A DNA stretch of 64,000 bases from Gemmatimonadales bacterium (GCA_025927545.1 JAICLE010000004.1:20979-84978); one strand, 5' to 3'; positions 27,901 through 36,650 are shown, numbered from the stretch's first letter. Numbers and translations: made by a program. Notes: generated from the sequence alone by a model not told the origin.

Positions 27901-28868
27901 GCACCGCCGCGGTGCTCGGCACCGTCGCCACCGGCGTGGTCGGCATCGACCCGGCGGGCCGGGTGCTGATCGCCAATCGTCAGGCCGTAGATCTCCTCGG
28001 CGCCGAGCTCGAGGAGGGCGCCCCGTTCTTCGATCGGCTCGATCCCGAGTGGGAACCGTTCGCCGTGGCGGTGCGGCGGTTCCTGGACGAGCCCTCGGCG
28101 GAGGCCGCGGCCGAGCTCGAGACCGGCGGCCGCCGGATCTCCTTCCAGCTCGCATCGCTCGGTCCCGACGTGCAGGGCGTTGTCATCGCGCTCAACGACG
28201 TGACCGACGTGTCACGTGCCGAGCGGGTGCTCGCGTGGGGCGAGATGGCCCGTCAGGTAGCCCACGAGATCAAGAACCCGCTCACCCCCATGCGGCTCGG
28301 GATGCAGCACCTGCAGCGGGTCTATCGGGATCAGCGCACGGATTTCGACGCGGTGCTCGAGGAGACCGCCGCGCGCGTGTTGGGGGAGATCGAGCGGTTG
28401 GACACCATCGCGCGCGCCTTCAGCCGGTTCGCTGCTCCGGCCGGCGACCTTCAGCCGCTCCGCCGGATCGACCTCGCCCCGGCCGTAGGCGAGGTGGTGC
28501 AGCTCTACCGGCTGGCCGAGGAGAGTTGTGACGTGCGGCTCATCAGCCGCCCGGGGGCGTACGGCGCGGCACGGCCCGACGAAGTGAAGGAGGTGGTGGT
28601 GAACCTGCTGGAGAATGCGCGGAACGCCGGGGCCCGCGTGGTGGAGGTAACGGTCGCGCCGAACCGCATCACCGTGGCCGACGACGGCTCGGGGATTCCG
28701 GCGGACCTCCTCCCGCGCATCTTCGAGCCGCGCTTCTCGACCACCACGAGCGGGTCGGGGCTGGGGCTGGCGATCGTGCGACGGCTGGTGGAGGGATGGG
28801 GCGGAAGTGTCGAGGTCGAGAGCGAAGTCGGCCGCGGCACCACCGTCGTGGTGGCCCTGCCGGCCTAG
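24912..28868 (+). CDS. Large NtrY-like membrane sensor histidine kinase
   Basis: 1318 aa from ATG 24912; ATG 24921 and TTG 24885 are possible. The first two-thirds contain a short TM at about 5-60, an extracytoplasmic part, about eight hydrophobic segments between residues 260 and 500, another extracytoplasmic region, a TM near 715 and a further TM pair flanking a sensor at about 760-920. Then follow HAMP (RASRALSRPVAELRRSALAL), PAS (GTVATGVVGIDPAGRVLIAN), HisKA with the phospho-His in MARQVAHEIKNPLTPMRLGM, and HATPase_c (VVNLLENARN, ADDGSGIP, FEPRFSTTTSGSGLGLAIV). The C-terminus is typical NtrY. The NtrX-like regulator at 36.65 kb may be its partner (inferred). Its stop is 7 nt from that of the convergent protease. 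Confidence 0.85.
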   Translation: MVVMALVAASAEWLRRPAWGWVVAVALALAAVLPLLRPLSGRWRGALAGALAGLLVAMVVSEWRLSAIEHHWPDQRARRVEAASHRLSGDLHAAFRRAERLAQAAASTGDTDREAAFAVLDRLIPRGGPEMSVVILDAHGLPWAWAGRHRLPPSALSDSIGSRATGYYVELEARRHTGDGRLAVAGVLIWAHPAVPDGGRSLAELFRRRTEVGLTVYPPGAAPDSADVFDYEEPTTAGPRLLFSVRPVPPEQGAAKELAYRRGSLAVTWLLLAVLGLALGAERRPAERVALLAALVWLAVRAPVGQALGLQPLFSPATFFRPLLGPLSGSAGVLALASTLLTIGGVWLWRLQLPRRWPGIALGGALLLTSPYLISSLGRGITPPADGVSIGLWLSWQLALMVAAAALIVPTAALFRGTARDRRRWGHIALGVGIALAASVIGVAVWSPRGGWPGWYTFLWTPALLLVTLPAPRWATITGIALVAGSASALVTWGAELAGRIQVAQRDVARLGNEPDPLAVPLLERFGEAVRRSPPPATASEMYALWRGSALGTQQYPTSLALWSPRGALLDELALDSLDLPPSLLSSMVQRLGPADTLQLVQTLRVPGIHYVLVVRVSPEEVMTAAIGPRSELVLPGRVGRLLDPGSPQSPLYRLTLSPPADPSAAVPVPRWRREGWSVRNEYPLELPGGRRTVHVAIDLRGPLPLFVRAVLVVLLDAAVLALLWFVAELIAGARLRRPRWRSLIRSFRIRLAVTLGAFFLVPAIGFTAWSFARLAQEVQRSRDLLITQTLRDAVLTAGELVRGGSPAPDERLRELSRRIDADLALYLGGRLAGTSTQVLEDLGVMPQLMDPEAYTALALGGDLEITRDGSIPALAERVGYRVLQPGSPTDISVLATPQLADDSSLAVRQLDLALVLLLTTLIGVAAAVVGAQRASRALSRPVAELRRSALALGRGQPMPAHAGSPPLEFEPVFGAFERMAADIRSSQHALEEARRRTAAVLGTVATGVVGIDPAGRVLIANRQAVDLLGAELEEGAPFFDRLDPEWEPFAVAVRRFLDEPSAEAAAELETGGRRISFQLASLGPDVQGVVIALNDVTDVSRAERVLAWGEMARQVAHEIKNPLTPMRLGMQHLQRVYRDQRTDFDAVLEETAARVLGEIERLDTIARAFSRFAAPAGDLQPLRRIDLAPAVGEVVQLYRLAEESCDVRLISRPGAYGAARPDEVKEVVVNLLENARNAGARVVEVTVAPNRITVADDGSGIPADLLPRIFEPRFSTTTSGSGLGLAIVRRLVEGWGGSVEVESEVGRGTTVVVALPA

Positions 28869-28875
28869 CGGGCCG

Positions 28876-30453
28876 TTACCTGATGCGGCCCGAGAGCTGG
28901 ACCTTCATGGCGGCGGTGAGTGCCTCATCCTGGGTGCGAACGCCCCGGAGAACCTGGAGCGCAGCCTGAAGCTGGCGGTCGGTCCGGGCCTTCCGACGGA
29001 GCAGCGAGTCGCTGCCGAAGAATGCCCGCGCCAGCTCGTCACCGAGTTGGGCCGCGACGAAGTCGCCGGCCGCATCATAGGTGTTCCGGTCGATATGGAC
29101 GCCCGCCTCTTCCATCCGCGCGAACAGAGTGTCGCGCCGTTCCGGCGTCAGCGCCGGGGCCTTGGGCGGCTCGACCTGCTCGGCGCGGAGCTCGGCGGCG
29201 TACCCGGCGAGCACGTCGCGGAAGCGGTTCATATCGGGCCCGAGCCGCGCGGCCAGGAGACGTTCCCCGTCCGAGCGGCTGGTGGCGCGCACGAGCAGGT
29301 CGGGGAGGATGCCGCTGGCGTCGGGGACGACCCGGCCACGCGAGCTGTAGAATACCCGTGGCCGGGTGGACGGAATCCGGTTGCCGGGTCCGCCGGCGCT
29401 GTCCGGCCGCGGCCGCTGGACCGAGCGTCCGCTCGGCGTGTACCACCGGGCGGTGGTCAGCTTGATGGCCACCTCATCGCCGATCGGATACGTCGTCTGG
29501 AGCACGCCTTTGCCGTAGGTCGGCGAGCCGACGATGACCGCGCGGTCGTGGTCCTGCAACGCTCCGGCGATCAGCTCGGCCGAGCTGGCCGTGCCGCGGT
29601 TCACGAGCACCGCCAGGCGCAGATCGTCCCAGCCCCCCGGAGTGTGGGCCAGGTAGGTCTTCCGTGCGCGCGACGACCGGCCGATCGAGGTCGCCACGGT
29701 GTCGCCGGGCTGGAGGAAGAGTCCCGCTGCGGCCACACCCTCGCGGATCAGACCGCCGGGATCGGACCGGAGATCGAGCACGAGAGAGGTCATGCCCTCG
29801 CTCACGAGTGTATCCACCGCGGCTCGGAGCTCGTCGGCGGCACCTTGGCTCATCCGGCGGAGGATGATGTAGCCCACCTTGTCGGTCAGCATGACCCCGC
29901 GCGACGCGGCCGGGATGTGGACCTCGGTGCGGGTGAGTTGGCGGACGACAGGCTGTGCCGCCCCCCGTGGGCGGATGACCAGCGTCACGGTCGGCGTCGT
30001 CCCCTGCCGGAGCACCTCGTCCACCCGCTCGGGCGACCAGCCGGTCGTGTTCCGGCCGTCGATGCTGAGCACCTCGTCGCCCGGCGCGATGACGCTCCCG
30101 CCCGCGCGGCCCTCCCAGCCCGACTCCGACGGGCCGCGCTCGAGGTCGATTTCCGTCCCGGCCATCTGGCGCTGGTACTCGCGGTATGCGTCCCTGATCA
30201 GCAGCTCGGCGTAGGGATCGTGCAGCGAGCCGACCAGGGCGCCCGCCGCGCGCTGGTAGAGGTCGCCTTCGCCGAGCGAATCGATGTAGTGCTGATGGAT
30301 GGCGCCGACCACGCCTTCGAACAGCCGGGCCTGCTCGTAGATGCCGCCTTCGGCGGCCGGCCGGGGCCGGAGCAGCCAGCCACCACTCAGGAACGTGACA
30401 ACCAGAATCGAGGCGAGCGCGGCCCACCGGGCCCGGGGGACGGATCGCATCAT
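28876..30453 (-). CDS. S41 family C-terminal processing peptidase with a shortened PDZ
   Basis: 525 aa from ATG 30453 (a second ATG follows directly). N-terminal anchor ALASILVVTFLSGGWLL. The PDZ region (about 105-175) lacks the usual GLGI ligand loop and reads AGTEIDLERGPSESGWEG. The protease core has NRGTASSAELIAGALQDHD (catalytic Ser) and SPTYGKGVLQ (catalytic Lys), plus the substrate strand AIKLTTARWYTPSGRSVQR. It cleaves C-terminal tails in the periplasm. A close paralog with a normal PDZ is at 54530-56176. The HExxH protein lies 23 nt upstream in the same operon. Confidence 0.9.
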   Translation of the reverse strand: MMRSVPRARWAALASILVVTFLSGGWLLRPRPAAEGGIYEQARLFEGVVGAIHQHYIDSLGEGDLYQRAAGALVGSLHDPYAELLIRDAYREYQRQMAGTEIDLERGPSESGWEGRAGGSVIAPGDEVLSIDGRNTTGWSPERVDEVLRQGTTPTVTLVIRPRGAAQPVVRQLTRTEVHIPAASRGVMLTDKVGYIILRRMSQGAADELRAAVDTLVSEGMTSLVLDLRSDPGGLIREGVAAAGLFLQPGDTVATSIGRSSRARKTYLAHTPGGWDDLRLAVLVNRGTASSAELIAGALQDHDRAVIVGSPTYGKGVLQTTYPIGDEVAIKLTTARWYTPSGRSVQRPRPDSAGGPGNRIPSTRPRVFYSSRGRVVPDASGILPDLLVRATSRSDGERLLAARLGPDMNRFRDVLAGYAAELRAEQVEPPKAPALTPERRDTLFARMEEAGVHIDRNTYDAAGDFVAAQLGDELARAFFGSDSLLRRKARTDRQLQAALQVLRGVRTQDEALTAAMKVQLSGRIR

Positions 30454-30476
30454 CGTCGCCGGCTCCCGCAGGCCGC

Positions 30477-30932
30477 TCAGCGGCCCTGAGGATTGGTGGG
30501 GTCCACCCGCATCGTCGAATCCCGCCAGACGTCGACGGAGGCCAGGTGGCACGCGTCGACGAACTGCCTCGTGGGATGCGACCCGCGCTGCAGCAGCGCG
30601 TGGAGCATCTCGTGCCGCACCAGCCACTCCTCACCCAGGGCGTTGGCCGGGAGGTAGATCCGGTTGCCCTGCCGCACCCACCAGCCATGGGCCACCGTGC
30701 CGTTCAGTCCGATGGCGCCGTTCGGCGCGTCCACCGCGTAGAAGGTGACCTCGCTCATGTCGGCCTTGCGCCCGGAGCATGCCTCGGTCTTGCGCCACCA
30801 GTCGCTGTAGAGCTCGAGCGTCGGCACCTCCCAGGCACGCTCGACCGGCGCCAACGGGGCGCCGGCCGCCCGCGGCACGGCACACCCCATGGTCGAGGAG
30901 AGCAGCATCATTCCCGCGATGAACCGGCGCAT
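30477..30932 (-). CDS. Small secreted protein with an HExxH zinc-protease motif
   Basis: 151 aa. The N-terminus MRRFIAGMMLLSSTMGCAVP has a signal sequence with a possible lipobox (STMGC). The sequence EEWLVRHEMLHALLQRGSHP near residue 105 contains HEMLH, the HExxH zinc-binding motif of metallopeptidases. Further downstream QFVDACHL supplies a possible third ligand. The short length suggests a minimal gluzincin-like fold or an inactive relative. It is encoded 23 nt upstream of an S41 protease, so a joint periplasmic role is possible. Family not identified. Confidence 0.68.
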   Translation of the reverse strand: MRRFIAGMMLLSSTMGCAVPRAAGAPLAPVERAWEVPTLELYSDWWRKTEACSGRKADMSEVTFYAVDAPNGAIGLNGTVAHGWWVRQGNRIYLPANALGEEWLVRHEMLHALLQRGSHPTRQFVDACHLASVDVWRDSTMRVDPTNPQGR

Positions 30933-31042
30933 CCAGCAGCTCCTGTGGTGAACGCGTGTCGGGGGACCGGACGGCGGGCGCGGGGTCCGCGCGCCGTCGG
31001 GGTGGTACGGTAACGTCTGAGGAACCTCACCAGGTGCCCCGC

Positions 31043-32581
31043 ATGCTTGCCCGCGTCTGCTCTGCCGCTGTCCTCGGTATCGACGCCTATCCGGTGGACG
31101 TCGAGGTGGACATCACCAATGGCCTGCCCTCGTTCGCCACGGTGGGCCTGCCGCACGGCGCGGTGCGGGAAGGCCGCGAGCGCGTCGGGGCCGCGCTGGC
31201 CAATGCCGGGTTCCAACTTCCGCTCAAGCGAATCACCGTGAACCTGGCCCCCGCCGACATCCGCAAGGACGGCTCCGGACTCGATCTCCCCATCGCCGTC
31301 GGAATCCTGGCCGCGAGCGGCCAGCTTCCCGATGGCGGTCTCCGCGGCCTCATGGTGGCGGGCGAGGTGGGCCTCGAGGGCGATCTCCGCCCGGTCCGCG
31401 GGGCCCTTCCCATGGCGCTCGCCGCGCGTGCCGCCGGTTGCCGTGGGCTGCTGCTCCCGCAGGACAACCTGTCCGAAGCGGCGGTGGTGGAAGGGCTCGA
31501 GGTGCGGGGCGCCCGGACCCTGGTCGAGGTCTGCGCCTACCTGGCCGGCGATCTCGAGCTGGCGCCGGGCCGAGTCGATCTTCCGGCCCTCATGGCGGAG
31601 CGCCACCGGGACGACTGCGACTTCTCCGACGTCCGGGGCCAACCCGCCGCCAAGCGCGCGCTCGAGGTGGCCGCGGCCGGGGCGCACAACCTTTTGCTCA
31701 TCGGGCCACCCGGGGCGGGGAAGACCATGCTCGCCCGTCGGCTTCCGACCATCCTGCCATCCATGACCCTCGACGAGGCCCTCGAGACCACCAAGATCCA
31801 CAGCGTTGCCGGGGTGCTGGAGGGTGGCCGGGCCCTTTGCGTCCTGCGGCCGTTCCGCGCACCTCACCATACCGTCAGCGATGCGGGACTCATCGGAGGC
31901 GGGTCGGTGCCGCGCCCCGGAGAGGTCAGTCTGGCCCACGGAGGCGTGCTGTTCCTGGACGAGCTGCCCGAATTCCGACGTAACGTGCTCGAGGTGCTGC
32001 GCCAACCACTGGAAGACGGCGTGGTGACCCTCAGCCGGGCCGCCGTGAGCCTCACGTTCCCTGCACGTTTCATGCTCGCGGCCGCCATGAACCCCTGTCC
32101 CTGCGGCTACTTCGGCGACCCGGTCCACTCCTGTCGCTGTGCGGAGCTGGACGTCGAGCGATACCGCGCGCGGGTGTCCGGCCCGCTGCTGGACCGGATC
32201 GACATCCATCTCGAGGTCCCCACGGTTCCCTACCGGGATCTCGTAGGTCCCGGCGCGGAGGAGGCGAGCGCCACGGTGCGCCAGCGGGTCGAGCTCGCGC
32301 GCATACGTCAGCGCGAGCGATTCCGGGATCGGCGCGGGCTGCACGCCAACGCCCACATGAGCGCCCGGGACCTGCGCCGCTATTGCCCACTGTCGGAGCC
32401 CGTCCAGCGTCTGCTGCGCGACGCGGTCGGGCGGCTGGGACTCTCGGCCCGGGCCTACCACCGCGTGATCAAGATCGCGCGCACCATTGCCGATTTGGCG
32501 GGCGCCGATGAGCTCTCCCCGTCCCACGTGAGTGAGGCAATTCAATATCGCAGTCTGGATCGGCGGAGGGCGGCGGCGTAA
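31043..32581 (+). CDS. comM: YifB/ComM family Mg-chelatase-like AAA+ ATPase
   Basis: 512 aa from ATG 31043 (MLARVCSAAVLGIDAYPVDV), with AGGTG upstream; the ORF-track start is 29 codons longer. The N-terminal ChlI-type domain has GLPSFATVGLPHGAVREGRE. The AAA+ core has Walker A GPPGAGKTMLARRLPTILP, Walker B VLFLDELPEF, and the Cys motif MNPCPCGYFGD...CRC typical of YifB. In competent bacteria ComM is a branch-migration helicase aiding integration of transformed DNA; cinA is also in this window. Confidence 0.94.
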   Translation: MLARVCSAAVLGIDAYPVDVEVDITNGLPSFATVGLPHGAVREGRERVGAALANAGFQLPLKRITVNLAPADIRKDGSGLDLPIAVGILAASGQLPDGGLRGLMVAGEVGLEGDLRPVRGALPMALAARAAGCRGLLLPQDNLSEAAVVEGLEVRGARTLVEVCAYLAGDLELAPGRVDLPALMAERHRDDCDFSDVRGQPAAKRALEVAAAGAHNLLLIGPPGAGKTMLARRLPTILPSMTLDEALETTKIHSVAGVLEGGRALCVLRPFRAPHHTVSDAGLIGGGSVPRPGEVSLAHGGVLFLDELPEFRRNVLEVLRQPLEDGVVTLSRAAVSLTFPARFMLAAAMNPCPCGYFGDPVHSCRCAELDVERYRARVSGPLLDRIDIHLEVPTVPYRDLVGPGAEEASATVRQRVELARIRQRERFRDRRGLHANAHMSARDLRRYCPLSEPVQRLLRDAVGRLGLSARAYHRVIKIARTIADLAGADELSPSHVSEAIQYRSLDRRRAAA

Positions 32582-32646
32582 GTGCGTCGGCCCTGTGTGG
32601 AAAGATAACAAGGGCTGCCGCCGTGGGCACCCGACCCCGCCTGGTA

Positions 32647-34115
32647 TCAGGCGGGCAGCGGTCCCACCAGGAAGTCGAGCACGTCATCGGCGGTGTAGGC
32701 CGCGCGCCCGGCCAGGAAGCCGCCGATTTCCATCAGGTCGTCGCCGCTCGTGAGCAGCGGCGGCTCCCGCCGCGCATCCGCGCGGACCTGCGCATGGCCC
32801 GCGTTGGCCATGAGTGCGTTACACAGGCAGCGTCGACCAACCGTGTCCTCCGCTCGCCCACCCTTGTCCACGTAGGCGGCCACCGGCGCCGCGGGGCAGC
32901 GATAGCCAACGCGCCGGTCGGCACGGGCGTACGGCACGCGCAAGTATCCCAGGTCGCACACGCGCTCACGCTGCTCGCCGTCGACGACCGGATCGCCCGG
33001 CCAGCGCACCGTCTTGAATGGATCCCCGGTCGGCGAGGCGAGCGGGTCGGTGAACACGTCCACCGCGCCCTCCGCCGCCGCCGTGAGTACGGAAACCTTG
33101 TAGTCGGAGGCAAGGCGCGACTCGGCGCATCGGCGAACAGCGTGCCCACCTGGATCCCGGCCGCCCCAGCCGCCTGAGCCGTGCGCAGGGCCTCCGGCGA
33201 TCCGGTGCCGCCTGCCAGCCAGAAGGGCAAGCCGAGCTCGCGCACTTTGGCCAGATCCACCTCGTCGCGCTCGCCGTACACCGGCTCGCCCCGATCGTTG
33301 AGCTGCAAGGCTCCGCGCGGCGGGGCGTTGTGGCCTCCCGCCTTCCAGCCCTCGACTACGAACCCGTCGATGCCGCTGCCGGCCTTGCGAGCCAACATGG
33401 CAGCGAGCGAGTTGCTGGCGATAATCGGCAGGACGCGGGGACGACTGAGCGGCGGCGGCGTTGCTCGCCAGTGGTCGCGCGGGTCGAGCAGGATCCTCGC
33501 GTCCATGCCTTTTTGCGCGCCCTCTATTTCGAGTCGGATCGTTGCCGGCTCCTGCGCCGCGAACGCGTCGAGCACGGCGGGTATCTCGCGCGGGATGCCC
33601 GCCCCCATGAGCACGTAGTCCACCCCGGCGAGCATCGCACCGTATAGCGCGGCGAGGTTGGGAAGCTGGAGCTTGGTGAGCAGGTTGAGTCCCGCCAGGC
33701 CGCCGTGACCCTCCTTTGCGAGCCACACCTCGGCGAAGCTGGCGAGCATGGTGAGCTGCTCGCGGCTGCGGTTGGCGCCCTTGCGGTACATCGGCAGCAT
33801 GCGGTACGGCGCGCCGGCGGCGCCGCCGGCCACGCGGAAATAGCGGCGGAGGGCGCTCGCGGCGGCTTCGGGAAAGGGAAAGTGCGTGATGACGCGCCGC
33901 AGATGCCCGCCCGGGTCGCCGTCCTGGAGCCGGCGCACGAAGAGCGAGTCGATCGCAGTGCCGAACACCACGCCGAGCTGCCCGCGGAGCGAGACGGCGC
34001 GAGCGAGGCGCCAGCCCGAGATGCCGATGCCCATGCCGCCCTGGATAACGGCGGGGAGCGCGATGGCGGTCACTGAGCGGAAGCGCGGCCGAAGACGGGA
34101 TGAAATCTCCTTCAC
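32647..34115 (-). pseudogene. Nitronate monooxygenase-like FMN oxidoreductase, frameshifted
   Basis: One protein is split over two minus-strand frames. From about 34115 (GTG just after GGGAGG) the first frame gives PAVIQGGMGIGISGWRLARA through GAAGIQVGTLFAD near 33132. From there the conserved sequence continues only in the second frame as CAESRLASDYK...VAAYVDKGG...CLCNALMANAGHAQVR, ending at 32647. Together they make a complete 2-nitropropane dioxygenase/NMO-type TIM barrel of about 490 residues. One base appears to be missing in GCCGATGCGCC (expected GA-N-TGCGCC). A real mutation and an assembly error cannot be told apart here. It follows arfB on the same strand. Confidence 0.82.
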
Positions 34116-34128
34116 GCCCTCCCGGCGC

Positions 34129-34566
34129 CTACTCCTCCTGGCGCGGCGGCTTGCGGTCGCGCTTGAGGGCGGCGCGCCGCCGCTTCTCCTCGAGTCGCCC
34201 GGCCTTCGCCGCGCGCGACGGCCGCGTACGCTTGCGTGCCTTGGGCACCACGAGCGCCGCGGCCACCATCTGCCGCAGCCGCTCCGTGGCCTCCTCGCGG
34301 TTCCGCAACTGGCTGCGCGAGCCGCCGGCCACGACCCGGAGGCGCCCACTGCCATCGAGCCGAGTCGCCAGCCGATCGAGCAGCCGGCGCCGCTGCTCGT
34401 CGCTCAGCGTGGGCGAGTTCGCCACGTCCCACCACAGCTCGACCCGGGTCGAGGAGGTGTTCACGTGCTGGCCCCCCGGCCCGCCAGACCGCGAGGCCCG
34501 GAACTCGAGCTCGGCCAGCGGAAGGCGCAAGTCGGACGCGACCTCGAGAGACGCGGTCTCCGGCAT
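34129..34566 (-). CDS. arfB: ArfB-type peptidyl-tRNA hydrolase (YaeJ, RF-1 domain protein)
   Basis: 145 aa. The class-I release-factor catalytic loop is present as SRSGGPGGQHVNTSSTRVEL (GGQ at about 31-33). The basic C-terminal tail (KARKRTRPSRAAKAGRLEEK) is the one ArfB inserts into the mRNA channel of stalled ribosomes. It hydrolyses peptidyl-tRNA on non-stop ribosomes. The upstream gap holds TATGTT 5 nt before the ATG. The frameshifted oxidoreductase begins 13 nt downstream. Confidence 0.93.
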   Translation of the reverse strand: MPETASLEVASDLRLPLAELEFRASRSGGPGGQHVNTSSTRVELWWDVANSPTLSDEQRRRLLDRLATRLDGSGRLRVVAGGSRSQLRNREEATERLRQMVAAALVVPKARKRTRPSRAAKAGRLEEKRRRAALKRDRKPPRQEE

Positions 34567-34612
34567 CCCGCAACATAGCCGAGGCGGCCTCTCACTTGGT
34601 ACGGTATCACAT

Positions 34613-34618
34613 TACGTT
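34613..34618 (+). promoter_or_regulatory. Candidate -10 hexamer (TACGTT) 7 nt before larE
   Basis: TACGTT is followed after 7 nt by the ATG of the larE-type gene, and there is no SD in between. On the opposite strand AACATA at 34572-34577 gives TATGTT 5 nt before the arfB ATG. This divergent gap of 59 nt is visibly richer in A/T than its flanks and probably holds both promoters. Confidence 0.4.
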
Positions 34619-34625
34619 ACTGGCC

Positions 34626-35435
34626 ATGGCTCCGCTCGATCTCCTGCGCGCGCACCTGCTTGGCTACGGACGGGTGCTCCTCGGCTATTCCGGCGGGGTG
34701 GACTCCGCGCTGCTCGCCGTCGCTGGTCAGCAGGCGCTCGGCCCCGAGCGCTTCCTGGCCGTGATCGGCCGGAGCGCATCCTATCCCGAGGTGCAGTGGC
34801 GGGCCGCGGTGGACCTCGCGCGACGCTTCGACGTGCCGCTGCTCGAGGTGGACACCCGCGAGCTCGCCGACCCGCGCTATCTCGAGAATTCCACGGAGCG
34901 TTGCTACTTCTGCAAGTCCGAGCTGTGGACCCGGCTGGGCCACGTGGCGCAGACCCGCGGATTCGACACGATCATCGACGGCACCAACGCCGACGACCTC
35001 GGTGAGCACCGGCCGGGGCACCGGGCTGCGGGCGAACGGCTGGTGCGCTCGCCCTTCGCGGAGCTCGGCTGGCGCAAGGCGGCGGTGCGCGAGGCGTCGC
35101 GCGCACTCGGCCTTCCCACGTGGGACGCGCCGGCCGCCCCCTGCCTCTCGAGCCGGGTGCGGTACGGGCTCGAGATCACCCCGGAGCGTCTGCGCCAAGT
35201 GGAAGACGCGGAGTCGTACCTTCGCGGCCTCGGCATCTCCGGCGATCTCCGGGTGCGCCATCTGGGTGACCGGGCGCGCATCGAGGTTGCGCCCGGCCAG
35301 TTCCCCGTCGTGCGGTCGGAGTGGGACGCGCTCGAGGCGCACTTCGCCGGGCTGGGGTTCGCGGCGGTCGAGCTCGATCCCGCGGGCTACCGGCGGGGTG
35401 GGCTGCTCGCGCTGACCGCGCCATCCGCGGACTGA
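34626..35435 (+). CDS. larE: LarE-like ATP-dependent sacrificial sulfur transferase (PP-loop)
   Basis: 269 aa from ATG 34626. The PP-loop is LLGYSGGVDSALLAVAG (about 20-36). The LarE pattern continues with ENSTERCYFCKSELWTRLG, DGTNADDLGEHRPGHRAAGE and APCLSSRVRYGLEITPERL. In Lactobacillus LarE converts its own Cys to dehydroalanine while thiolating the nickel-pincer cofactor precursor. Here Cys residues are visible in CYFC and APCLSS. No larB, larC or larA lies in the window. The next gene starts inside its stop codon (TGATG). Confidence 0.86.
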   Translation: MAPLDLLRAHLLGYGRVLLGYSGGVDSALLAVAGQQALGPERFLAVIGRSASYPEVQWRAAVDLARRFDVPLLEVDTRELADPRYLENSTERCYFCKSELWTRLGHVAQTRGFDTIIDGTNADDLGEHRPGHRAAGERLVRSPFAELGWRKAAVREASRALGLPTWDAPAAPCLSSRVRYGLEITPERLRQVEDAESYLRGLGISGDLRVRHLGDRARIEVAPGQFPVVRSEWDALEAHFAGLGFAAVELDPAGYRRGGLLALTAPSAD

Positions 35436-35989
35436 TGCGGCTGTTCGCCGGCATCCCGATCGTCGACGAGGCGCGGCGGGAGATCGTCGCGTTGCTCGCC
35501 CACCTGCGCGAGCGCGACTGGCCGGTGCGCTGGGTGCGGGAGGAGGGGCTCCATCTCACGCTCAAGTTCTTCGGCGAGGTCGCGCCGGAACGGCTCGAGG
35601 TAATCGAGGAGGCTGTCCGCTTCGCCGCCCAGGGCACCGGCGCGCTCGCGCTCGGGCTCGACCAGCTCGGCGCGTTTCCGAGCGCGGCCCGCCCCCGCGT
35701 GCTCTGGCTCGGCATCGCCGGCCCCTCGGCGCTCGAGCTGCTGCAGGACCGGCTCGAGCGCGGCGGCGAGGCCATCGGCTTTCCTCCCGAGGGGACGCCA
35801 TTCCAGCCCCACGTGACGCTCGGCCGGGTGCGCGAGGGACATCGGCTGCCGCCCCGTGCGCTCGATGACTTCGAGGAGCAGTACGCGCGGGTGCCGTTCG
35901 TGGGCACCCGGCTGGTACTGTATGAAAGCGTGCTGACCACCGGCGGGCCGCGATACGATTCCCGACTTACGCTGGAGCTCACCGCGTGA
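35435..35989 (+). CDS. thpR: RNA 2',3'-cyclic phosphodiesterase (ThpR/LigT)
   Basis: 184 aa from ATG 35435, overlapping the larE stop. Both 2H-superfamily catalytic motifs are present: HLTLKFFGEV (about H41) and HVTLGRVREG (about H128). The start MRLFAGIPIVDEARREI is canonical. It hydrolyses 2',3'-cyclic phosphate RNA ends. The next gene's GTG overlaps its stop by 4 nt (GTGA), so larE-thpR and the three following genes form one operon. Confidence 0.93.
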   Translation: MRLFAGIPIVDEARREIVALLAHLRERDWPVRWVREEGLHLTLKFFGEVAPERLEVIEEAVRFAAQGTGALALGLDQLGAFPSAARPRVLWLGIAGPSALELLQDRLERGGEAIGFPPEGTPFQPHVTLGRVREGHRLPPRALDDFEEQYARVPFVGTRLVLYESVLTTGGPRYDSRLTLELTA

Positions 35990-36650
35990 TCGGCTGCCTG
36001 ACCGCCCCGTTCCGCGCGCTCGGGTGCCTCGTGCTCCTGGCGCTCCTCGTCGGCGCCTGGCTCTATCGCGACCGCGTCGTGAGTGAGGCGCACCGGCTGC
36101 TCGACCGCGTCGAGTCGCCGGCCGCCCCTGCTGCCGGAGCGCCCGCGCAACCCGCGGGGCGGCCGGGTACGCGGGCCCTGGCGTCGGCACGCGCCAAGAT
36201 CGACTCGCTCAACGGCTCGCGCGCGGATTCGGTGGTGCTCACGCCATCGGAAGTGGCCTCACTCCTGGGCAGCGCGCTTGCGCCCACGGTGCGGCAGGAG
36301 CTGGATTCACTGCGGGTCGAGCTGCTGGACAACGAGGTGCTGGTGCACGCCCGACTCCGCACGGCGAAGCTGCCGAAGGATGCGCTCGGCCCGCTCGCGC
36401 TGGCGCTCCGACCCACCGAGCCGGTCGAGGTCGGCGGCCCCTTGCGCGTCACCGCGCCGGGCCGCGGCGAGTGGGCGGTGCGGTCGTTCCGGATTCGCGA
36501 CTTTCCGGTGCCGGCGCCCGCGGTGTCCCACCTGGTGTCGCGGGCGCTCGGCGAGCCCGGGCGGGAAACCGTACCGCTCGAGCTGCCCCCTGGGATCCGC
36601 GCGATCGCGATCCATCCCGGCCGCGCCACGCTTCTCGGAGCAGCCCGACC

